The translations under genes and the position numbers were made by a program. Positions 56,034 to 64,000 of a stretch of 64,000 nucleotides of DNA are shown piece after piece. The stretch is from Skeletonema tropicum (Eukaryota > Bacillariophyta > Thalassiosirophyceae > Thalassiosirales > Thalassiosiraceae): the NCBI GenBank assembly GCA_037178625.1, contig CM074136.1:1178001-1242000 (forward strand), in the 5' to 3' direction. Each line of letters begins with the position of its first letter. Within the stretch, counting starts at the first letter, position 1. Under the pieces are notes generated by a model. That model ran no database searches. It worked only from the letters and a program-made list of their open reading frames with translations, and had not been told where the DNA came from.

Positions 56034-58091
56034 TGATCACACGTAGCAAAAGGGCACGAAACAAAAGGACAGCTGCGGAGGCTGGTTCGTCGACGACCGA
56101 AAGGGTGCATGCTGTCATCGTTGATGACGCAGGAGTAAGTCTTGAGCTTGAGCCGAGAACTGATTTGTCGGTGGGGACTCTGCCTCTCTAGCACGAAATC
56201 TTTCATGTGCTGTCATTTCTTCCTCTTTGGGTGGTGTGGTAAACACTTCCGTCCCTCAGTATGAATATGCTCATCGTCGGGCCGCCTTGGTGAGTAATGA
56301 AACCGAGGTCGCAAGAACCGCTCATCAGATACATGCTGGACATGACCCTCAGTCAATTTCCGGTATCGGAGGTATATTGTCCAATAACAATCCGTTTTAT
56401 GACAACCAAGTACAAAGCCTGGGCAATGCATCCTCCTCTATCATGAAAGATATTCAAGATCATCCAATACCTGGATTTACAACGCACCCAGTGATGAGTA
56501 AGATGTCCTTACCGTACCAACAAAAAGTGCAAGCTCGACCAGCTGCGAGGCTGCCTGCTGAGCGGCCTCTAATCAAACTGAGTGTTGGCTTGCTTGGTAT
56601 CTACAATAAAATCAACAAGGCAAGTGATTATTGTTTCTTATCTCTCCCAGTGATTGTGGCTGTCTCTTTTCCTCCCATATGGTGGATGGTTCCCGGGCTT
56701 TGTGCACTCACACGCATATTCGAATCTTGCGGCACAATACGAAATATACTTCCTTCTTCCTATTGAAAACAGAAGTATTACGCCAGTACGTGTGTGTGGG
56801 GCTTTAGGTTATTTGTTATTTGTGAGTGATGATAACGTAGAAAGTAGAAAATGACAGATTTGAGATGGGAGTCTCACAAGGTAGGTTTCCACTAGGGGGC
56901 TTGGTGGGTGAGCAGCCAGGGAGAACCTCAATATTACGGACACGCCAAAATGAAAGCAACGAAAGCATTTGCTCCAATAAAAACATTATATTGTTAATAT
57001 TCTTATGTCAGCGGAGATTGGGATGAATTATCATTGCCTGTCTTTTAGCATGGCATCAATTATCTTCGTTGATTCCGTTTCATATCCATAAAACTCTCTT
57101 ATATCGTCCATCGCAACATCGTAATGAATTTCTTTATCACATGGACGCTCCACACAGTCCTAAACAACTTTCTTCTCGAAAATTTCTGTCGCGTTTCATT
57201 ATCTTGATTTCGTTCACACCGAGTGAATTGTATGGCAGGTCTTGCTCCCATTCCGACCGAGTCTATAATATTCTGTCCAAAAGCGTGCAGCAGCATCGGG
57301 CTGCTACAAGTATTGCTGGTTTCTACCCCTCACCGCACGACCATGTGACTGCACACTTCACATTCCTCACTCGAGCATCCATTTGAGAGCCTTGAACTCA
57401 AACACGCACACATCACCGTTGCTACAGGCTCTTGCCTACCTGGCTCGACCGGATGTTGACGTCGTCCACTGTGATCTAAAGCCTGAGAATGTGATGCTCG
57501 AAACGCTAGAGTGTAAGGGTGTCAAATTGATTGACTTTGGGTCGGCGTGCAAGGCTAATGAAAAGACGCATACATACGTACATTCAAAGTAGATTCTACC
57601 GCAGTCCAGAGGTGATTTTGGGACTGTCCTATAGTGTTGCTATTGATATGTGGAGCCTTGGGTGTATGCTTGTAGAGATGTATACAGGTGAACCTCTATT
57701 TGCAGGAGTGAAAGATGAGTTGGACATGTTGCAAAGGATTGTTGCGGTGATGGGAATGCCTCCCAATGAAATGATTCATCAGGTGAAGAAAATTCGTCAG
57801 CGCATGTTCTTCGAAAGGATGGACGGAGAATGGTGGGCCATCAAGCAAACATCGGGATATGATGCAAGTCAACTGGTAATCCCAAGTCATGATCCAAAAT
57901 CATCCTTGAACGATGCCATTGCCAGTGCTTGCGCGAAGGCAGATAAACCAAAAGAGAATCAAGCAGATTATGATAGCTTTGTGGACATGGTATTTCAAAT
58001 GCTGACATATCAGCCAGAGAATAGGTTGCGCCCGGATCAAGCATTGAACCATCCATTCATTTCAAGTCATAGATTGAATTCACTTACGTGA
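56034..58091 (+). pseudogene. Second DYRK-type kinase locus, broken
   Basis: Begins [19 protein letters not shown] later frame (~56560-56620) has RPLIKLSVGLLGIYNKINK, which resembles the DYRK homology box, followed by a possible GC-AG donor (AAG|GCAAGT). The N-lobe is not found. The kinase C-lobe occupies 57420-58091: [21 protein letters not shown], then a 4-nt insertion (ACGCATACATACG against ACGTATACG) causing a stop after YVHSK at 57592. The next frame continues [11 protein letters not shown] through FQMLTYQPENRLRPDQAL to the natural end. Well preserved, so recently lost. Its C-lobe is close to the intact neighbour on the other strand. Confidence 0.7.
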
Positions 58092-58325
58092 ATTGATGTT
58101 CTCCATCATCTTGAGTACCGACACAGGAGTGTGCAATATATCTGTATTACTTGCCTAAACAAGAGTGGATAGGGAGCATGATACATAATCGATGTCGCAA
58201 ATTTCGTATCGTAGTTCTACGAATAAAATATCTGCATTAATTTATGAATATGTAATGATCATGTGTGCCGTGTATGCAAATAGGAAGTGGCCATCAACGT
58301 ATCTTCTGCTATCACTATTTTTGAC

Positions 58326-60712
58326 TCATACATTCACATTCACTTTCTCAACAATGAACGGGTGCTGCAACCCCTCCTCGGGATTGATCCTATTTTGTGG
58401 TAGATATGTCAACATCTGAAATATCATGTCCACAAAGCTATCGTGTTCCTCAGGTGATTTCTCTAAATTTTCGTATGCGCAGGCTCTGGTAATTGCTTCT
58501 TTCAGTGATTCTTTTGGATTGTGGCTTGGAGTAGTGATTGCGTTTGTTTTACCTCCTGAAGATTGCTTGATGGTCCACTTGCCCTCTTTCTTTTGGAAAA
58601 ACTGACGCTGGCGATTTTTCTTCACCTGGTGAATCATTTCATCGGGGAGCATCCCCAGTATCTGTGGAAACGAAATATATGATATATATATATGAGAAGA
58701 GGTTAAATATCATCAAGTAGTCGTCCAAAACACTGATAATGTCGTCACAAAACCCTCCTTTGCTGTAGACTCACCGCAACAAATCTGTGTATCATATTCA
58801 CCCCATCCGACCCCGCAAACAGTGGTTCGCCCGTATACAACTCTACAAGCATACATCCAAGACTCCACATATCAATCGCAACACTATAGGACAGTCCCAA
58901 AATCACCTCTGGACTACGGTAGAATCTACTTTGAATGTACGTATACGTCTTTTCATTCGACTTGCACGCCGACCCAAAGTCAATCAATTTGACACCCTTA
59001 CACTCTAGCGTTTCGAGCATGACATTCTCTGGCTTTAGATCACAGTGGATGATGTCAACATCTGGTCGAGCTAGGTAGGCAAGAGCCTGTAGCAATTGTT
59101 TCGCTACAGTTCGTACCATATCCAGCTTGAGACCACGGAACTTTGTAGCTGCGAGGAGCTGGTATAGTGTCATGGCGAGTGGTTCAAAGACGATACATTG
59201 ATGATCTTTGTGCATGAATGTATCCAATAGACGTACTGCAAGGTGGTTGATAATAGTAAGAAAAAGAAAGGCGGGGGGTGAATGAGAAACAGAGTTCATG
59301 ACCATGACATATATATCAACTCCCAATGCCATCCAACAACAAATAAAGCAAAGCAACCTACCAATATGATGATTATCCCACCCCAAAGACTCCTCCTGCT
59401 TCTCACATATCCGTCTCAAAAGTCCAATCTCCGTCTGAGCCTGCAACAAAAAATTCTGTTTGGGACCCGACCTCTTGATAATCTTAATTGCGACCTCTTC
59501 ATTATTCCTCTGTGTATCCAAAGCTCGAACCACCTGACCAAATTCTCCCTTCCCCACCCTCTCTACCAATTTATATCGTTCACCAATACATTCCTCACTG
59601 CAAAAGTTATAATCCAAATTTTGATTGGGTGGTAAATCAAATACTATTCGTAAATATTGTACCTTGATCAATTGTGGTTCCATGGTAATACTTTCAAAGT
59701 GAACTTGACATTCGTTGGTTATCTTGTTGATGGATCGGACGTCACCTATTTTACCATTGAGGTATGTTTGATGGTTGATACAACCGTGACAGATGACTGG
59801 TGTCCCTATTGTTGGAATGATGGATTTGCTTGGAACCATTAGTATTTGTTGTTGTTGTTGTTGTTGTTGTTGTTGCTGTGTTTGTGGTTGCTCCCCACCG
59901 ACAATGTCATCTCCAAACGATACTCCACCACCACCACAACCACAATAATTATTATTCTCAATTGGACCCTGTAACACACAACATTCCATATTCTCATCAT
60001 CATACCTCAGCGCACGAAACACACAAGGAGCAGCAGCAGCAGCCTTCTTCTTCCCCTCCACAACACAACACCACTCCTTCTCCTCCACAATCACAAATCG
60101 TAATTTCTTTTGCATCAATGCCAATTCCGCCGCTTGGGTACAACTATTATGATGTGATCCAAAGAGATGATCACTTGTGGAAATTAATTTTTGTAAGAGA
60201 CGTTCGGATTCGATCATCCGGTCGAGGTTGGAGAGGAGGAATGTGTAGGATAGACAGTGGAACATGTTGTTGTTGACATCATTATTCGTCTTGGTACCAT
60301 TGGTGGAGAGTGTGTTGTCTAGAAAATTGTGAAAGGTATTGGACATGTGATTTAATTGGTTGCATTTCGCAGTAGTATCAGTATTGTTGTTTTGGGATGA
60401 TGACCAAGATAGAAAGGAGAAGGAGGTCAATGCCGACTGTGCGGCATTGTTGACTAGACAGGAGAGATGGACGAGGTTGTGACCTTGTGGTTGGAAGGAA
60501 ATGCCTGTTCGAAAATCTTGGACGGATTGTGATGCTGCTGACTTGTTATCGTTTGATTGTAATTGTTGGAAACAGATGTTGCAGTGTAATTGTAATGGGG
60601 TAGAGGAGGAGGAGGAGGAGGTGAAAGTAGAAGTTATGATGTCGCTGCAGCATGTGCCTCCTCCTCCTCCTCTTTCGGGTAGAGCGGCGTCTGAGGCTGT
60701 TCTTTTTGCCAT
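58326..60712 (-). CDS. DYRK-family dual-specificity protein kinase, three exons
   Basis: Minus-strand exons 60712-59362, 59235-58775 and 58661-58326, 715 aa. Introns of 126 nt (GTAGGT...TTGCAG) and 113 nt (GTGAGT...CACAG); joins give HHI-VRLLDTF and RFVA-ILGMLPDEM. Kinase domain ~380-700: [45 protein letters not shown] (the Tyr-x-Tyr loop used for autophosphorylation in DYRKs), and DMWSLGCMLVELYTGEPLF. The N-terminus is unusual: Cys-containing low complexity, poly-Gln, and an SH3-like NGKIGDVRSINK segment followed by YNFCSEECIGERY, recalling MYND-associated modules of algal proteins. The first intron is in frame and open. Confidence 0.88.
59840..59880. repeat. Poly-Gln (CAA)n microsatellite in the kinase gene
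   Basis: About 12 Gln codons on the minus strand, likely length-polymorphic. Confidence 0.85.
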
Positions 60713-60856
60713 TTGCTAAAAAGTTTGATAACTAACGTCCTTTGCCCTTCGGCTTTTATCTTCCGTTGTTGTTATTGCATCATAGCATACTCCTACCGTT
60801 ATTATTTGTGTAATCGTAATAGCTGGATTCTCTTCAGGTATCAGAGTTGCCCTGGG

Positions 60857-61419
60857 TGTTGATGAATGCTTTTGCCAACTAACGTAGATAACCGGTTATC
60901 TACGTTAGTTGGCAAAAGCATTCATCAACATAATGAAAGTCGCTAGCGCCGAGATGACTGTCGTGCAGTCCAGAACCTCGTGTTCGCTGAGCGTATGCTT
61001 CTAAGCATTACAAGCCTGACTGCACTATCAAGTGACAGTCATCTCTAGCCGATTATCTACATTAGATGGAGCATTCTAATGTTGCCCCTGGTGTTCAATA
61101 TTATCACCATCCCCCCATCAGACCACAGGCTACTGGCTGGCTACTGATGGCTCTTACTACTCTGGCTCTTACGTGCGCGGAGGTAGAGTACCTGACTCGG
61201 GGCTCGAACTAGCGACTTTCATTATGTTGATGAATGCTTTTGCCAACTAACGTAGATAACCGGTTAGAGATGACTGTCACTTGATAGTGCAGTCAGGCTT
61301 GTAATGCTTAGAAGCATACGCTCAGCGAACACGAGGTTCTGGACTGCACGACAGTCATCTCGGCGCTAGCGACTTTCATTATGTTGATGAATGCTTTTGC
61401 CAACTAACGTAGATAACCG
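60857..61419. mobile_element. Fold-back element with 154-bp perfect inverted arms
   Basis: Arms 60893-61046 and 61266-61419 are perfect reverse complements around a ~220-bp loop. A 37-bp module (TGTTGATGAATGCTTTTGCC...) occurs four times: 60857-60893 (+), 60894-60930 (-), 61225-61261 (+), 61382-61418 (+). The first two form a 74-bp perfect palindrome centred on CCGG. No ORF. The loop has an AGTTCGAGCCC sequence (minus strand, ~61203-61213) close to a pol III B box, which may be chance. Confidence 0.75.
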
Positions 61420-62022
61420 TCAACACTGGGTAGAGTTTGCCAGGAGTTTGCCGTTGTTGCTATTGTTGTGTGTGTAGTCTGGTGGATGCGAATTGTGCGA
61501 CGGTTGAGAAGGGGGAGCGCAGCAGATGGAGACGGAGTTCTCAACTTTCCTGACATCTTTCTCATGCTGACATCATGTCGCATCGGTTCTGTGATTCACG
61601 GTTAGTTTGCACTCATGCTCACAGCTCGCATCTTTTGCGTTGCACATGGTATTTAAATTCACGCCTAGTATGTTTGCCTAGTATGTTTGACGATTAACGT
61701 CTGTATCTGTTTTACTATCTTTTTTGTTATGAGATACACACTCTTACTTACTGAGATAAATACTTAGGAGTAAGAATTAGTCATTGTGACCCATCGTGAG
61801 TACCCGGTCATCGGAAGCATAAACGCATTTTGCAATTCTTCTGCACTCGCTCTCCTTCAACAACATGACCCAAGCTCAAGGTTCTCCCTTGCTAAAAAAT
61901 AATATAAATACGATGTGGCTAATCGTCGAACCAGCCCTGCCTTTTTCGACATCTCTTCCACATACAAAGCTGCTCTAGCTTGCTACCAACCCATCAACAC
62001 TAAAAGACTATCTACTACAATT
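61420..62022. other. Intergenic region upstream of the last gene
   Basis: No gene supported. Contains a short direct repeat, CTAGTATGTTTG, at ~61666 and ~61678. The open frame from 61915 has no convincing N-terminus before the ATG at 62023. Confidence 0.5.
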
Positions 62023-64000
62023 ATGGATCCAGTCGACATTCTCTTTCCATGGCGCAAACGCACCCCTCCTCAATCCCAACAACCACCACCACCACCACCT
62101 CCCCAACAAGCTTCTTCCAATGAGCGCAGTCATAATCAATCCGCCGTCATGTACGGGTACACTTCCGAATCATCACGAATGTTTGATACTGCCTCAACAC
62201 TTGGTGCTTCCACCTTTAGCTCTGGCATGTCCAAATTCAACAACAACAGTGGAGGTGGATTTGACGAGGAAGGAACATTTGTAGGTGATCGACGAGCTAT
62301 ATTACGTAATTCCAAAAAGAAACAGCAGCAGCAGCATCATTCAATTCTCAATCGATTGATCGAACGATTGCCGAATCATCGTATCCAATGAACAATAATA
62401 ATACGTCACAACGGAGTTTGAATACGTCCACATTGTACAATAATGATACGACTACCATTGGAACAGCCGATAATTATCGTCAAACAGCTCACCTACAACA
62501 ACAACAACCACAACAACAGGGGTATGAAATGGGTACAACGGATGATTTAATGTCCACATATTCCATGGAGATGAGTAATGATAAGCAGTATGTGCAATCG
62601 AGGATGCAGCCTTCGAGACATACGAATTTGGCACCACCACCACAGTCACAGCAACAGCAGCAGGGTGGTGGGGGTGGGGGTAGATTGGCAAGTAGTATTC
62701 ATAGTGGTACCTCCATGGGAGGAACTTCTTCAAGAGGTGGTGGTGGTGGATTGGCGAGTAGTATTGCGAATAGTTTTGTTAGTAGTGGGGGTAGTCATAG
62801 CATGATGCCTCCTCGATTTCGTCATCCCGGTGGCGGTGGTGAGGGAGGATTGGATAATTTGAATCGGAGTGATCATAGTGGAGGAGGAGGAGGTGGAGGA
62901 TTTGGTGGTGGGAATAGGTCTGTCAGCAGTGATTCAGATTCGGTACAGTACCAGAATCAATATGGTCATTCTCCTTCCCAAGGTGGTGCAGCTCGACGTC
63001 CACAACAGAGGCAGCTTCACCAACAGCAACATGGTGGTAGCATGCGTCATAGTACCTATAGCCGTCAAAGCCACGGTGCTAGTATGCGTCAAAGTCACAT
63101 TATTGAAGAAGAAGATGAATACTACATGGATGACGAAGATGACATCATTGACGACACGATGAACTCTTACCCGAAGAAGAAGAAGAAGGTGACGATATCG
63201 AACCCCTCCCAATCTCACCCTACCGTCAACTCATCGATGCCATCAACATGTCCATTTTACCCACCTCCCTCCGTCTCTCGTCTCTCGCACAGGCATGTGA
63301 ATTCTTTGATCATCGGGATAAATCCATCCATGATGCAGAGTTACGGGAGGGTGCGGCATTTGTGTTGTATCAAAAGTTGGCGTTTGTGTTGAGATTGAGT
63401 CGGTGTGGGGAGATTGATGGGGAGATGGAGGAACGGGCCAAGTTGTTGGAGGGTGGTGGTGGTGCGGGTACGGGTACGAATGGTGTTGGTATTGGTGGTG
63501 TTGGGAGTATTATGAAGGATGGTCATTTGAATCTTCTTGGTGGTAGCATGGTAGGTGGTGGTAGTAGCAGTAGTGGTAGAGCCATGATGAATCATCAACA
63601 GACCTATCAACGTCATCTAGTCACCTCGACACACCTCCAAAAACAATCCGAGCACGATAAGGAAATTGCCATGATTTGTAGTTGTCTCGAAATGATCCAT
63701 CGTGCCAATCCAGATGCCATTGCTCAAACTTGGGATGAGTGTGGGGCGGAAATATTACCTCTGTTGGTAAGTGTGTTGGAACGACCGTTTCAAAAGATTG
63801 AACGTGCTGTGTGGAATGCATTGTATAGTCAGAATATGAGTGGGGGAGGTGGTGGTGGTGCGGGTGCGGGTGGTGGTATGGGTGGTGTGAATAATAATGT
63901 TCCGGGGAGTTTGGAACGGGCTGTGGCCATGGCAGTAACGCGTGATCAAAAGTTGGCCTGTGCAGAAGGTTACCAAGGTGTTGGCGATGTATTCGTTGGT
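62023..64000 (+). CDS. Large low-complexity gene, 3'-truncated by the window, two frame changes
   Basis: The ATG at 62023 (MDPVDILFPWRKRTPP) opens a Pro/Gln/Gly/Ser-rich N-terminus. The frame changes near the CAG run at ~62320-62391 and again at ~63150-63190 near a GAA run, after which the frame is open to the window end. The last part is protein-like and helical: DELLPEEEEEGDDIEP, PYRQLIDAINMSILPTSLRL, EGAAFVLYQKLAFVLRLSR, AEILPLLVSVLERPFQKIER, interrupted by poly-Gly linkers. HEAT/ARM-like helices are a guess; the family is not identified. The changes could be sequence errors in repeats, short introns or true mutations. Confidence 0.5.

Noticed and set aside
61150..61225. tRNA or tRNA-derived SINE because of AGTTCGAGCCC on the minus strand
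   Set aside because: No cloverleaf stems or anticodon arm could be paired around it.

Overview
The window reads as nuclear DNA of a diatom, most likely a centric (Thalassiosirales-like) species. This is an inference from gene style: dense genes on both strands, few introns of roughly 75-130 nt with GT-AG ends, poly-Asn/poly-Gln coding microsatellites, a protein with a plastid-style bipartite presequence, and stramenopile-type families. No rRNA, tRNA, CRISPR or bacterial operon was seen.

0-26 kb is an ordinary gene-dense arm. In order: a PT-rich surface protein, an MBOAT wax-synthase-like acyltransferase, a histidine-biosynthesis dehydratase with two IGPD-like halves, a putative thylakoid protein, two tandem LRR/coiled-coil paralogs (the second frameshifted), the rRNA-processing factor KRR1, a CNNM/DUF21-CBS transporter, a full ABCC transporter, a third broken LRR paralog, an AAAP amino-acid permease, a small orphan gene and an aldo/keto reductase. 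Exon joins were worked out for the CNNM, ABCC, AAAP and DYRK genes.

26-58 kb is a repeat-rich island built from segmental duplications. It holds four copies of an unknown ~175-245 aa gene, dead copies of genes found intact elsewhere in the window (the 518-aa gene, the 155-aa gene and the DYRK kinase), a CATG-flanked MITE candidate, a Mutator-like fold-back element with its empty site still present, and a broken inverted duplication (about 35.6-37.9 kb against 44.9-55.96 kb). One arm of that duplication carries an 8,257-bp insertion made of four head-to-tail 2,066-bp units. Each unit encodes what looks like the C-terminal end of a tyrosine recombinase of the kind common in diatom and oomycete genomes. 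The unit junction is the exact centre of a 9-bp inverted repeat, and the junction octamer GCTAAGTA matches the empty target GCTATGTA at 7 of 8 positions. This is what integration of a circular recombinase element (Crypton-like) would leave, and it is the most interesting signal here.

58-64 kb returns to genes: an intact DYRK-family kinase with an unusual N-terminus, a 560-bp fold-back element, and a large low-complexity gene that runs off the window and changes frame twice.
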